A stretch of 64,000 bases of DNA from Struthio camelus (taxonomy: Eukaryota > Chordata > Aves > Struthioniformes > Struthionidae), in contig NC_090942.1 in assembly GCF_040807025.1 (NCBI RefSeq), positions 195,852,247-195,916,246 on the forward strand, given 5' to 3'. This document shows positions 28,501 to 43,500 of this stretch, piece after piece. The translations under genes and the position numbers were made by a program. Within the stretch, counting starts at the first letter, position 1. Each line of letters starts with the position of its first letter. The notes beneath the pieces were generated by a model, which searched no databases, was not told the origin of the DNA, and worked only from the letters and a program-made list of their open reading frames with translations.

Positions 28501-31500
28501 ACAAAGAGACCAATTGATTCAAGATGCACGTACAAGGAGGATGTCTGGAAACATTATATGGAAACGGTGGAATAAAGTCTGAGACTGTAGTTTTCCCCCC
28601 TGGTGTGGTAACTATTTAAGGTCTCTTAGAGACATCCTTAGAGAATCCTCTTAGAGATGGGTTAGATATGCAAAGGATGCTTTTCCTGGCTTACTCCCTT
28701 TAGTTCTCCCTCACGTGGGCTAAAGGGTTCTGAGATTTCCCCCCCTCGCACACCAAGTGGTGACTTTTTTCTTTTCACTTTAGGACTGAAATTAACAGTC
28801 TGTTTCCCATCTACTTATTGAAAGGAGAAGTAAAAGCAGAGCTGCTACTAATTCTTTCATAAAGAGATGTTTTCTTGATATTATTTGTGCTGCCTTCACA
28901 TAAATTCTCCAAGTAGAACAGACAACAGCTGGGACTTCAGAGGCAATCTTGAAGCTGGAACTGGCTAATTCATTCTGTAGTTAATTTTGTGTGGTAAATG
29001 TGTTTAATCCTGGAGTCCATCATCTTCACTGGAACCAAATGTTCTCTGAAAACTTGCGTCACATATGTGTACCGCTGTCTACCCCTGAAATGACCCCGTA
29101 CCAGGAGCTTCCTACATTGAGCTGTTGAGGCTAAGTCCCTTTCTTCAATTATGAACGCCACAGCACTAAGTGAATTTTCATTCATTATGGCCAAATTAGG
29201 TCACTGTGCAATATCTCAGTGGAGACCAGTAGAAAGAGGGTTCTGAGCTAGTTTTAATGTTAAATAAGGGCTAGAAAGGGAACTCTGAAATAGCTTTTTT
29301 TTTTTTTTTAGTTCCAGTTTGCCTTCAGGAGTTTCAGCTGATTTTTATTGGTATCCCTAGGGGATGGTACACTGAATCTCAACGTTATATAGAAACACAT
29401 AACAAGAAACAAATCTTGAGTTTGACTCTGAATAGCCAATAGAATTTTGTACTCTAAGGTCCATTTGAAACAAATCATCTGCAGCTGCTAAAGTATATTC
29501 TCTCGTATTCACAGGTCTCAGCATAGTAGGCCTAGTTTTCATAATATCAGATATGCCAAAGATTTCTAACTGTAGTTGTTATTTAGAGGTGTGTACTGTC
29601 AATTTTTCTACAAACAACTCTCAGTATAGAAGATATCATTAAATAAGTATTTGTCAAATTAGCTAGTAAACTATTAGAAATAAAGCTACTTAACTAAAGG
29701 TTATTTAAATGATATATTCATTTGTTCTACTTGTATCTAAACACCTACACATGGACTTTCTTCTCTTTTTCTTGCAGCTCTGATGAAGTTCCATATTTTA
29801 AATACTCTCCAGTGCTCTGAAGCTATCATGGGTGGAGCAGTCTATGAAACCTTGGAAGGAAACACAGTTGAAGTTGGTTGTGATGGCGAAAGCCTGACTG
29901 TCAATGGAGTGAAGATGGTGAAACGCAAAGATATTGTGACTAGCAATGGTGTTATCCATCTCATTGATCAAGTGCTAATTCCTGATTCTGGTGAGTGATG
30001 TAAATAACAAGTTTTTTTACACCGAAGATGTTTTCTACAATCTTACCTAGATTCCCTCACGTGTATTGCCATGAATAAGAATATGTGATTATGGACAATC
30101 CAAATCAAGGGAACAAATCGATTATATGTTAAAAGATCTTTTCTTATGTCCTTATTCAATTGCAGCCAAGCAAGTCATTGAGCTTGGGGGTGCCCAGCAG
30201 ACTACCTTTACGGACCTGGTGGCACAGCTAGGACTGGCATCTTCTCTAAGACCAGAAGGCCAATACACTCTCCTGGCTCCTCTGAATGGTGCTTTCTCAG
30301 GTTAGTAGCCTTAAAAGATTACATTTGGAACATAAAAATAAACAAAAAGATTGTATACCACACTGAGCTATTTTCCAAAATAATCCCCAGTCCTTGTTCC
30401 AAGTCCCAAGGAAAGAAAGCAGCTGAGAATAAGAGATGCTTTATCCCTTCAAAATGCACGCTCTGCAGAAAGACAAGACAAGCCTAAGCACCAGCTTGCC
30501 CAGATTATTTACAGTGGTATCTTTTACTAATGGAAATATGATCACTGAAATAAGATACAAAACAGGGACTAGCAGGTTGTGAGGAAGGGAAAAATATATT
30601 CTTGAACTGCCAGTTCACTTAATCTTTGTGTCACTTACATTTGTTTCATTATTGAGTTATTTATTCTTAACTTTGTGTGAGAAGATGTTTTCCATCCCAT
30701 TGAAACAGGGAGATTTTGGTACAAATGTGCTATAAAGTAGGTGTTTGCATTAAATGCATATTTGCATATCTGCAGAAGAAGTGACTGCGAGGGCATCCTA
30801 CTCTCCCCCAAGGATTTGCTTATTAACTCACCACCACAGAGGCAAATTTGGAAAGGATTTCAGATGCAAACACAGAAAACAAAAGTTATAATAAAAATTA
30901 TAGGAATAATTTAGAAGATAGAGCAGACCCACGTATAAATCATTTGCTATATCATTTCTAGTAGTTTTTCAGAGATCTATCAATTGATCCTTTCTAAATT
31001 TAAGAAAGGACAATTTGCAAAAGCTGTTTAACAATTCATTTTCTATTTACCCAGATCTTTTCAAGTCTTAACTTAGGCATTTCAAATGAAGATCTAGGAT
31101 TTACGTAGTCTTTTAATAAAGTGTCCACAATTAACCTTACTTGAATGAAAGTTTACTGTATTAATCACCGTGTATTAATAGCTAAATGATTTTGTAGATG
31201 ATACCTTAAGGATGGACCAACGCCTTCTAAAAACAATCCTGCAGAATCATATTATAAAATTCAAAGTTGGGCTCAACGAACTATACAATGGACAGGAACT
31301 GGAGACAATTGGAGGAAAATTGCTCAGAGTCTTTGTGTACCGCACAGTAAGTGAATGGGACTTTCTAAACCCTATGTCAGAGAATATAACTAAGAAAATG
31401 GAGCAGTGCGAAAGAATAAAATATAAAGCTGAATTAGACCTCCGATATTTACCGTTACCACTACCTAGCAAAAATCTCTAAGTTCTGCAGTGAGAAAAAA

Positions 31501-34500
31501 TGAAAATCAAAGCTTTATCTATGGGACCTTTGCATGGAAGACTCTCTGGGAAAACTAAACAACTTCCAGGATTTGGTGCTTGATTAATTACAAATTTATT
31601 TTTTTTTTAATCTAATTTACAAAGCTCTCAAGGGAAAAAAATATCAAGTTTGGAAATATTTATACCATACTAATTCAGATTTTTCTACTGTCACTTTCTC
31701 AAGCGAGATCAGATTTCTTGGAAAGAATACACAATTTGACTGCAAGAAATGCACATTAGTATTACTTTTAAACCTAGGAGTCTGGTGGGGAGTATACATT
31801 TACCTCATTCTCTCAAATACATTTAAATGCATAACACTAAATGGCTACACTTGGGTGGCTTGTCTTTCTCTTAATTAGGCTGTATGCATTGAAAATTCCT
31901 GCATGATAAGAGGAAGTAAAGAAGGAAGGAATGGTTTTATTCATGTCTTCAGACAGATCATCAAGCCAGCAGAAAAGACACTGCATGAAATGCTGAAAAA
32001 TGATAAGCGCTTTAGGTGAGTAGCGATTCTGACAGCACTGAGATTTTCCTAGATAGCTAGTATCTACCTATATAGCCAGCTGATCTGAGAAATAATTGCG
32101 GACTGTGGTGGTTTTTGCTTGTTTTTCTTTTTTTTTTTGAGTTGGGGGCAGTCCATCTTGCAAAAAAAGAGGAGAAAAAGAGGGAGAAAATGTGTTTTTC
32201 CACAGCTATACACTGAAAGAGCTCACAGGCTTTATGCTAAGATGGTTGCTTATGGCAATCAAATGTCAATACGACACCAGGCAGCAGAGTCTGGAGGTTT
32301 AATTAACCAGAAGTACAATCCCTTAACAGCGCAGAGTAATAGCAGGCCTATGCCTCAAAGTATATATTTCTGCTCCCCTGCCTGTAAGCATCCTGGTCCT
32401 TACCAAGAGAGTAATCACTCTTGGAGTTCTCCCTTCATCTCTGTGATCTATGCAATTTTTATTCAGTGAACTTTGCTGTGATCAAGGTTGCCAATATTTT
32501 TTTTTCTCTAATCCTTTCTTCCTCAGTCTACTATTTTTAAGACAGTCTTTTTTTTCCCCCCTCTCATGTTCCTCCTCCACCGTCTATTCCCGGGAAACAG
32601 TAGGAGTGTTTGAAGACTGATGCACTACTAGAACAAATGAGGTGGCTAAGTAACAGAACTGAAGAATGGGTACTAGACTTCAACAAAATGTATTTATGGT
32701 TTCTTTGTTTAATTTAAACAGCATTTTCCTCAGTCTGGTGAAAGCTGCTGATTTAGATGATGTTCTCTCTCGGCCTGGGGAATGGACTCTGTTTGTTCCA
32801 ACTAATGATGCCTTTAAAGGTTTAACTGATGATGACAAGGATGTATTGATAAGTAAGTAGCATAAGAAAATTAAAAATGTAGCCAAGAAGAGTAAAATCC
32901 TGGCCTATTGAAATCAATGGGAAAGGTGTCTAGTATAATTTTTGCACAAAGGACATCTGATAATCTAATTTACCTTTTGCATACAGCAGGTCATAGAACT
33001 TACCTAAATTAATCCCTAGCTGGCAGAGAAAATATATCTTTTTGAGAAAAAGCATCTAACCTTAATTTAAATTTGTCCATTAGTCTCATTCCTTGATATG
33101 TTATCCAAAGCATAATTACCTTCCAAGTTAAAATCTGTATTTCATTTTAGCATCAACTCTTAATCATTCAGCCTTGCTATAGACTTATTAAGCTGTAGTC
33201 TTCTATTACACCCAATTTCTATTCTTAATATAGTTACTAACTGTAATCATTGCGTTACAGGATGTGCAGTGTGGCTTTCCTACCTTTCCCTCCTGTCTCT
33301 ATCCAGCACTCTCTGACATCACCTGTGCTATAAGAAAGTTGTATATTGGATATATATTGTTAGACCCTAATTAATGATATTTCTTTCCAATTTACACCTT
33401 TAAACTCTGGATTATGTAGATTATCACATCATTTTAAGCAATTTATTTAATGTCATGCTTCCTCTGACTAAGAGAAGGAATGCACAGTGATTGCTTGAAA
33501 CGCTCTTGCAGTATTTCCCACTAGAGAGGAGGCTTGTGCCCAGAACACTGCAAGCATTTTTAGATTATTTTGACTAATGTGAATCTGGCCTATGTGCAAG
33601 TATGAGAAGAGTGGTTGCTTTGAATCCCACATGCAGGTCAGTCGCAGTTTCCACTCCTGCACTTTTCAGATCAAAGTTCGAAGACCTGAGGCCAAATCTC
33701 ATCAATCCTTAATGACTTCAAAAGGTCCAGTTCAGAGCACTGATGAGCAGCTGCCCTAGCCTAACCCAGCTCTGTATAGCCTTTAACCCGTTAATGAGAC
33801 ACTGTGAATATGAATCATCTCTTCAGCCATTTAAAGTTATATCTTTGGTCTAAATTAGCTTCTAGTCTGTCTGCTGACTAACAGTAAATTAACAGATGGC
33901 CTGACTGACTAAGAGTAGATAGCTGTAAAGCGAAATGAAGCTTTCTCAAGGTTTTGAACTGAAGTAACTGAATGGGCATACTACAGCTCAGTTTTTATCT
34001 TTAAGATTAGATATTCTTAACAAGTAAAAGAAAATGAGTTCATCATGTCTGTTACACCGTGTCTTCAGTTCACAACTTGACTTTGTATCTAAGGTCTGTC
34101 TCATTCTGGATTACTCTACATTTGAGAATACAATTACATATCCCATTTGGGTTTTCAAGAGTTTTTATGTAGCTTTTCTTATCACTGTAACTTAATTTCT
34201 ACTCCGTGGCGGCTGTCTGAAATCTTAACCTGCTTCACTGATTTTTGCAGTTGAAAGCCCATTTTTTGTGTCAGATTACTTTCTGTAGCTCTATCCTGGC
34301 TTTCTTTCAAGACATTATCTTGCTTTCTCTGAATAAATTTAACCTTAAAATATATAAATTTTTGAAGAAATACAGAAAAATACTCTCTCTGTCAGGACAA
34401 AATCTGAGATTATTATGCTGGAGTAAGCGATATTGCATAAAACATAGGAAATCTGATAGTTTGGGAAAACAGTTTTAGAAAGGCAGGTTTAGGCTTTGTG

Positions 34501-37500
34501 TATGTGATTCAGTCACAAAAACTTAGTGCTAATTTTTGTAGGACAAAAGATCATTTAATTGTATTTCAGTAGTGAAGCCAATTGCAAGATCTGTGATCAA
34601 AGAAAACAGTTGAAAAGGGAAAAAGTTCACTGAAAGAGACACCAGGAAAAGTTTATAACCAGATAGTATTTCCACTGCAATTTCATCAAGGTTGAAACTC
34701 CTGGTAAGAACAATAAATATCAGCGTGTGATGCTGATGTGCAACGTGTAATAGAAAGGGTCAATATTCCAGGTAGTGGAAAGCAGATGTGTTTTGAAACT
34801 GCTCTGCTTGTACCCTGTCTCCTGGGCAGGCTGTGAGTAATATTGCAGCTCTGGAGCAGCCCATCCTGTGACTCTGAACCTCCGCAGACCTAGACCTCCG
34901 GGGAGCCCTGCCAGGACACTAACCTGGGCTCCGGAACCACTTCCTTTTTTAGACAATCTTGAAAACATTCTCCTTTTTTTCTTCCCAAATAGGAACGAAA
35001 CTGAGCATTGAAATGTGGAAATCTTCCACAAAATAAGGTTATTTCCCCTTCCTCAATTTTCCTTCTACACTACCTCTGTTCTCTATAGGAAGAGGCAAAA
35101 TTAGAACTCCAGACGGCTTCCTTCTGCTCCTTCTGAATAAAACAGTAACTTTATCCTGCCCTAGATGGGAAAAGATGTGTGCATTTAGAGAGCTGTCAGT
35201 TATCCCCAGCCATCTCAGAAGGTTGTTACTGGAAAAGGATAATTACATTCATTTAAATGCCAGCTCTACCAGCTATAGTTCCCTTTAATTGCAAGGGAAT
35301 TGAGTCTAGAGTTTATCTAATAGCTTTGTGAAATTTCATAGTGCAGTATGCTTAGTGGTACTGAAAACTTACTGTGTTTATGAACGTTTTGTGGAGGATA
35401 ATTAGGAAGAGATTTAAAAAATCTGATCAGAGTAGCAAGCAAATAAGAGAAAATAATACAGAATAATAAGAAAATGTTGGCTACTGTTCTATTCTTCTGT
35501 TTTGGTGTTCTCATTGCATTTTTATGATTGTCTTCTGAATCCTTTCAGTCATATGTTTTTTCCCTTTATCACCATTTTATCAGGCTAGCTAAAATTATGC
35601 GTCTGTGGTAGTTCCATTCCATGCTTAAGGATAGTTGAAGCCTGTGTGAATCTTCAGTATTTCCGAAAAGGAACTAGCCAGTACCATTTAATTTTTTTTT
35701 TGTTTTTTCAATAGGGGACAAAAATGCTCTCAGGAACATAATCCTTTACCACTTGACACAAGGAGTTTTCATTGGAAGTGGCTTTGAACCTGGGGTAACA
35801 AACATTCTTAAGACCATCCAAGGAGGCAAACTGTACTTGAAAACAGTTAAGTGTTGAGTCTTCCTGATACAACCTTGTAAACAGGGATTTGACACTCCTT
35901 ATCTATCCGCATTAGAGAATGCAACGCGTTTCTCTGAAAGGGGTTAAGGGGTTTGTTTCATTTTTAATGTCTCTGATAATTTGCATTCTCTTTTCATCCT
36001 TTCCCAGGTGAACGATACACTTCTCGTTAATGAACTGAAATCCAGAGAAGCTGATCTCATGGCAACCAATGGTGTCATTCATGTTATTGACAAACTCTTA
36101 TATCCAGCAGGTGAGTATTAGTTTATTTTAGAAGAAAATATATGGAATTATACACAGAACTTCTGAATCTGTCTACACTTTGTGTAGGTGCGGTAGCTTT
36201 TTGAAGTTAATTCCTTTAAAAAGGCAATACCTATGTGAAATAGGAAACAGAAAACTTACCTCACTACACACTTTATGGAGGATCCTTGCCTGAAACCACG
36301 GTGACTCTCTGAAATTTTATGAAAGTCTAGTATATGGAATACAAAGTGGTTTGGGATATGTTTCCCACTAATAAAGGAGAATGTATAGGTTCAAGTATAT
36401 GTTTGTGTGAGTGAAAGTGATTACCTCTCCTGATCACTGTAAATGGAAGTAAAATGATTAGTTAGAGGTGCATGCGCTTCCTCTTACATACCTATTTCTT
36501 TTGTCAGATCTGCCTGTTGGAAATGATCAGCTGCTCACAATCCTGAAGAAGTTGATTAAGTACATTCAAATTAAGGTACTGTTAAATAATGAACAGTTTG
36601 TCCTTTGTCAGGATCTGTGAAGACAGATGTACAGTATCATTCAAAAATGATTCTCTGGTCCCTATGTTTCTTCAGTGGGCAACACTAACAACTCCTAGTT
36701 ACCCAAGAGTAATGATGAACGATACACTGTGCTCAACAGTTAGAAATTACAATTTTCAACAGCTAATGTTCATAGAGTATTTGCATGTGGATAACTCCAT
36801 TGCGAACTAGCCCAGACCTGCTCTTTGCTCCAGGTATACTTTGTCACATCAGTGACATAAATCACTTCTCAGTCCTTGGAAAAAATACCTCTCTGTAAGA
36901 AATACCGAGTAGCTAAGTTGTTAAGCCATTAGACCCTCCAATTTCAATGGCCTGTGGAAAAAAATAGGTATCCTCATCTATCTCAGACACCTTCTTGAGA
37001 TTACTTTCTCTCTCAATGGATAAACGAGAGGATCCGGGTAAATAGCATAGCCTTGCTTTTAGATCAGTGAAGCTATGAATCCTACCCATTCTGCTTAGAA
37101 AACTAAAACCTGAGTGCTCTTTTTTTAATTTTAAATTGACTTTTCTTCATTATAGTTTGTTCGTGACAGTACCTTCAAAGAGATTCCACTGACATTTTAC
37201 AGTAAGTTCATTTTAAATATTTCCAGATGGGTTTGATATTTCTTTTTAAATGTTGCCAGTTCAAATTTTGAATTATAAATCTTTTTTGCAATTAAAAAGA
37301 AAAGGATTTCTAGGGCGGTAGTACTAGCCAATGAAGCATGGATAGAGAAAGACACTAAGTAGAATGTTTCTAGTTTTTGTGTTGCTGTATGTATTTTTTG
37401 CCTTTCCAGATGTGTAACAGGGAAGTGTCCCTGCGGTAAGCTGTTCTGTTCCATTGGGATAGGCAAGGTACACATGGAAAATACACTTTTTCAGTTTTTA

Positions 37501-40500
37501 CCACAGTTCAGTGCTTGGTGCACAGCTGAGTTGTACTACCTTACGGACTCTCCAAGATGTATCATTGGCCAAACTCTATGCTGATGAGCTTTCTTCTTCA
37601 TAAATCCTTCTAGAGGGACTGAGAGTTTTTCTGTCCCACCTCTTTCCTATACATGCAAGTGCAAGACTTGTATGCGAAGCAGTTGCTATGACCATTTTCT
37701 CTTATAGGGAGCAGATGTAAAAGAGGAACCTTTTTTGCTATCTTGCAGCCTTTCTTAGGAATTGCGTTTAGTATCTGAATATAAAGTAGAGTCTGTTGAA
37801 GCAAATTGTTAGAAGGCGCAGATCCTGCTGAGACTTGGGCCTGTGTCAGAAATTGAAGTTAGGCAGATGATTACATTTCTGTGAGATTCTACCTACATTT
37901 CTTGACAGAAATGGAGAATATTGCATTAGGCTTTGGAAAATTCAGAATAGATTTGCTGAAGTCAAGACTTGTGGAATAAAGAAGGGAATAAACTATCTTC
38001 TGTAGACAGTAAGGGTAGCACAAGAAGCAGTGTGTGTAAATTGGAGCAAGAGAGAGCAATTATTTTAACGTCTGACTGAGGTAATGTGATTTAGTCAAAC
38101 ACTGTAACGGGGAAGGCTGGAAGCTCTGCCAGTGAAGGCTTCTAGGAATGGATAAGAGTTGGATAGGATCTGTCAGAAATGTTTTAGGAATAATTGAACT
38201 TAATAGTTGGACTTTATTCCCAAGGCTGCCATAGTGCCACTGTCTGTGATTTTCTATTAAACGTAGAAATAAATCTGAAAGTCAAAGAATCTTTTCTGTT
38301 TAGCAGGTGAGCTCCCTAACAAAAAAAAAAAAAAAAAAGGGCAAGGTTCTAATTTAAAATATACTGAGGAACTGTACACACTTTTATTTTTCTGTATCTT
38401 AGATTGTCACAAAACCAGTGATTTCATGAGGCACAGATAAAGGCAAATAGGACAGAAGTAGACACCGTCTGCAGATGACTTGTATACAAAACTATTTAGT
38501 AACTGGAATTGAGATTCGTACTGTAAATCCTTTCAGATTATTTTCCATCCATTAATCACTGTGATTTTTACCTAAATCTTTATGACCAGAGCAAGTCTAA
38601 CTGATCGCTCGCATAAAGAAACTATAAGAATGGAATGTGCTTTATATTCCAATTTCTGTACTTTCAGAGATTAACATAATTGAAAGCAACGTCCAGCCTA
38701 TCATCAGAAAGGAAGGTAAACGGGGCCCTTATTAATTCAATATATTTCTGTATCTGTATATGTATACAGATACAGAATATATACTACCTTATTTATTTCT
38801 GTAACAGGATGCATTTGTTATGTAATAACTCCAGGATGTTCAGCACTTTGCTTGAAAAGCAAAGATACAAATATTGCAACTAGAACTGGAAGAAGTATTT
38901 TATATGAAAAAATGTCTTGGAGCTGTTCTCCCCAAGTGGATCTCCTTTTTCTATTGGCATGTTTTAATGTAATTTTTCCAAAAAAAGTTATCCTTTTTCA
39001 AAGCATTTCTTTTAAATGCGCCGAGTATTAAGATACTTCCAATGAATGAAAGATTAAGTATTTCTAATATTTTGTATTAAACAAATTATTTTTAAAAATG
39101 AAGTGAGCTTGTTCCTTATGCTTTGAATTTAAAAAATTCAGCTCCCTTCTCTATAATTCCCAACCAGTTCTAAATACCAATATCTGTCACATGCCTGGAA
39201 AGGATAGTTAGCCAAACTTTATTCTTTTTCATTTTCTCAAGGAAAAGCATGACCTTAAGATTGGTGGTGGGACTGAAGAGAAGAAAAAGTGGAGCTAGGA
39301 CTGTCAAAAGTGTTTGTGGTTAATGGCTTAAGTAAAACAGCCTTTGATTTCACAAGACCAGTGACACTGGAATGAGCTCCTGTTTCCCACTGAAATGATA
39401 ATGCTCAAAGGGAATCTAATGGAGCCCAACTGAGAAGAAAAGGAATTAAAAATGTCTTGCAAAGTTTTTATCCAGATTTATTAATCACTGTTTGTGGGAC
39501 GACTTCCTCCCGGTAGAGTTACTTGTTCTGAAGCTTGTCTATGCTTCATCCCACCTACCATTAGACATCAAGAGACAGCCATCTAGGACATATAGTAATC
39601 TTTGTCTAGTCTCCATTATTAAATCACAGAGAGAGCTACAGAGCGATATAAGTGAATGGATTCTTCGATATGGCAATTCAACCAAGATATTTTAAAAACT
39701 TTCATTAGGATGAAGGTGAATCACTCTTTGGAGGTATCTATTCTTATCCATTAATTCCAGAGGCAGGATAGATAATTTAGGTTATTTATGTAAAATGTGA
39801 AAGTTAAGTGAGACAAAAACTTCCTTTAAAGAAAAAACAAAATGTCAAGTCACTGCTATAACCAAATGTACAAATAGTACTATTCACCAGAGAAAGAATA
39901 AATAATTGTATAAATTAGTGAACATTGAAGCGTCGTTCCCTCCTACTGCCAGCATGGTATTTCTGCTCTGGGAAGTTCTCCAAGGAGTGATCTCTGGCAA
40001 GCACAGCCTTCCTGCTGATGACTCAGAAACAATCCCAATAAAGCCAATTTAGGCCCTTCTGAGCTTCCTGCTAGCAACAGCAGTTGCAACAACTCTCCTC
40101 AAAACCACCCATGCACACAACTGTCCTTATACTAATCTAGCAAAGTTGCACGTTAGTTTTTGCAGTTCCAGCAGATCATGATGCAAGAGAGATTTCAGTA
40201 AAAAAAAATAAGTAAAAGAATATTCTAAGTCATTTTAGAGGGTGATATCTGCCCCTCCTGTCTCTATATTTTCCGCTTGACTGGTGCTTCCATTGTCCAC
40301 ATAGAGGCAAGTTCAGAGAGATGTGAAGAGTTAAATCTGGTTGAATGTGAACTCTTAATGGATTCCGCGTTCAAAGGGTTGGTGCCAGAATAGGCAGCAA
40401 ACTCTGATTTTACCTTCTGCTCCACAAACATCTGCTGTATCAATCACATAGGAGGGTAAAGTTACTTAGAAGCTAAAAAGAGGATTTGCAAACATAAACA

Positions 40501-43500
40501 TTAATAAATATACCTTTGATATGTTTTCATTAATATTTCTCAGGTGTATCAATGTATGTTATTCAATGGACTCTCAAAATACAAAAATACCTCTGAATTT
40601 GGAACAAGCAAGTGAGTGCAACTTGTTAGGTTCCTTCTTTACAATATTTGTCAAAGTTTAGCAGGTAGACTTGTTAGAAAATAATTTTTTAAAAATGTGA
40701 TAGGATGTTCAGCCATCCAAAGTTTGAGCAGATCAACAGAGCTCTGTGACACTGGGCATCATTATGATCTCATCTTATGATCTCATCTGCAACAAAGAAG
40801 TGAATTATTTGGTACTAAGATCTAACTTATTTCTACAATTACCTTCTGCCACAAAAGTATACAAAAAAGTATATTTGGATTTGTTACTATTGAAGGACAC
40901 TAGGAAGCCTCAGTTGTACTGTTTTTGACAACTCAACACCAGGCACATATGTTCAAACACTAATATTAAATCCTGATTCATAATTAAACAAAATCTTTAT
41001 GCAGAACCAACTTTTATGGAAAGTCATATAAAGAAAGATTTTTTCAGGGATGACAATAAAATAAGAGAAATAGACCGTTTCTAACTCTGAGCAAGGCGTA
41101 AGGCAAGGTTTGCAGAAACATCTTAAGTAGAGCGTCATGTTACTCCTGTTAAGTAACTGCATCAATGGTATGTTCCTAATTTATTCAGCATCTGCTACAA
41201 GAGACTGTCAGCCAGAGATATATTTGGATCAGTGTGGTTTATGGGAAGTGCACAAGATTAAGAGGTTACAGAATGATTTTTTTTGGCCAGTGAAAGTGTG
41301 GATAACTTCTCCCATGCAAATACAAGGATGATCGTCATTAATGCTGACAAATATCCTTACCGCTGTCCTCTTGACGTCAGGATTTTTTTCTTTTAAGCTG
41401 AGTGACTGTTGGCTGAGTCTTTATGGCTTAAAAAGAAATCTAAAGCGAATTCTAGTTAAAAGACCTAATTTCATCTTGGATATTTTTGTACAGTTAGTAG
41501 GAAAAGCATGATAAACATTTCTCTCTCCAGCTCTCTTCTGAATTTTCACACAATACTTTAATGCTGATTACTAGCAGAGTAATATCCGTAAGATTCTAGC
41601 AATGCTACAGAACAGTCATGTTACCAATATATATACATGAAGGCTTCTTTTCATCTACCAGGTATCTGGTTTTACCTCAGGCTTGTCAACAGATATCAAA
41701 AATACCAGATACAGAGTAGTCAATAAATGTTTAAATAGTAAGTATGGAACAGGATGAAAGTTTAAAATAGTATGGGAGGAAGTACAAGATTGTACAGCCC
41801 CTACTGCAGATGGATTCTGAGATTTAAAAAATCTACTGTTGTGGTAATGTGGTTTATTCGAGGTAGGAGGATAATACTAGCTTTGCCTCGGCCCCATGGA
41901 ATATTTTCATGAATATTTGTAACTTTATTTTTTCTTATATTGCAGACCCATCTATTACACAGCTGACTAAATTAATTGAAGGAGAACCTGAGTTCAAAAT
42001 AGTCAGGGAAGGAGAGACAATAACTAAAGTGATTCACGGAGGTTGGTATGCTTTCAGCAGCTATAATTTTCTTAACTAAAATTTGAAAAATTCACTATTC
42101 CCAGTCAGATTTTACTTTAATGTAGATGATTTGTGTGATGTATTAGATGACTGATCTGTTTTTAACAGGTCCTTCTGGAACTGTTGAAGTGTTGTAATTT
42201 CATTTTATCATTTCATTCTCATTTCTCATAAATTTCTTTTTCTTTTCTTTTCTTTTTTTTTTGGCCTAGCTGTATCCCGTAGCTACATTCAGGACACTGT
42301 TAGAAATGCTGTGCGTGCTGACATACTGCCTATTTCAGTGAAGAATTAATTGCTGGGTGTTGTTCTGCAATCAGAAATGCAGTTGGTGGTTCTGTGATAG
42401 AAAGGCAACAGTATCAGTCAAATAAATAAGCTTTGTATCCTGCTTTGCTAGGACTACTGAGGAGTTTCTATATCCAGGCTGATTTCAAAGAAAAAATTGA
42501 ATTTAGCTATCCTAAATTTGGGGGAAACTTAGTTCCTGGTCTACTCTGACCATTTTTCATTAAATATGCTGTGGTAGTTCTTGTGTGCTTCATTAAATTT
42601 TAGTATGAAATGAAGTCTCAAAACAGTGCCTGAAACAGTGTTCATCACTTAATTAATGCCTCTAATTTCAAAATCTCTGTAGAACCAATTATTAAAACGT
42701 ACACCAAAATCATTGATGGACGACCTGTGGAAGTGACAGAGAAAAAAGTGACAGAAGAAAGAATTATTCAAGGTATGTCACACAGTAAATGCTATTCGTA
42801 CTTAGTGAAGTTCACCATTATGTACAAAAGTAACACAATTTAAATCCCATCTTAATGCCTAAACTGGACTTTCCTGGAGATGTGGCTTTTCCTGCAAACC
42901 CTTCCTACTGCTTTTGTGTGGCTCAAATTCTGACTGTGTGTGACACATGCATAAATACAGAAATGGAAACAATATTTTAACAGGCTGCAGAAACATTAAA
43001 ATTTATCTTGTTTTTTCCCCTGTTTCTGAAAAATGTTTATTTTTGCAAGCTTCTTGCTACCCGTTCAGGATGAGACTGGTTTTATTGTATTTTCAGTCTG
43101 GCTTGCTATAGAAAAAAGACTTTTGCCAACTTTTGAGCTGTTTCTATATCTCCTGGTAGGCTTCATCTCACTAGATGTAGACCTTCAGTGTGCAGATACC
43201 TACTTTTGCATGTCATCCCAGGCTCCCTTGACATTCCTTTCAGTAAGAAAACTTCTCTCTGTTTCTCTGTAAGGGAGGCCTAGGTTGTTCTGACATCCAT
43301 AAGGTAGAAGTCCATTTTGAGGAAACATAAAATAAAATTAAAGTGTATTTATGTCCCTCGATCTTCTCCCATCATAGCTTTTAAACCCTTTGTCCAATTT
43401 CCATCATGTTGGACCTATGTTGGAGATTTTTATGTTTAAGAAACCTAGAAAATTTACAGAAACTGAAGAGCGAAGAGAGGGGTATTTGAACATTAATAGA

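Larger units (their letters stand above)
26885..35714 (+). other. POSTN introns 7-12 (with exons 8-12 between)
   Basis: Introns 7 and 12 are each about 2.9 kb; introns 8-11 are 0.2-0.9 kb. Unique-looking AT-rich DNA; no coding segment or clear repeat recognised. Confidence 0.6.
35846..41945 (+). other. POSTN introns 13-17 (with exons 14-17 between)
   Basis: Introns 13-15 are short (0.16-0.6 kb), 16 is about 1.5 kb and 17 about 3.2 kb. The two long introns flank short cassette exon 17, which is common for optional exons. I looked in intron 16 for the missing first part of the mammalian exon 17 and did not find it. Confidence 0.6.

Noticed and set aside
42042..42050. Alternative donor GTATGC at 42,046 for exon 18
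   Set aside because: Its use would shift the frame and create a stop at once in exon 19; GTTGGT at 42,042 keeps the frame.
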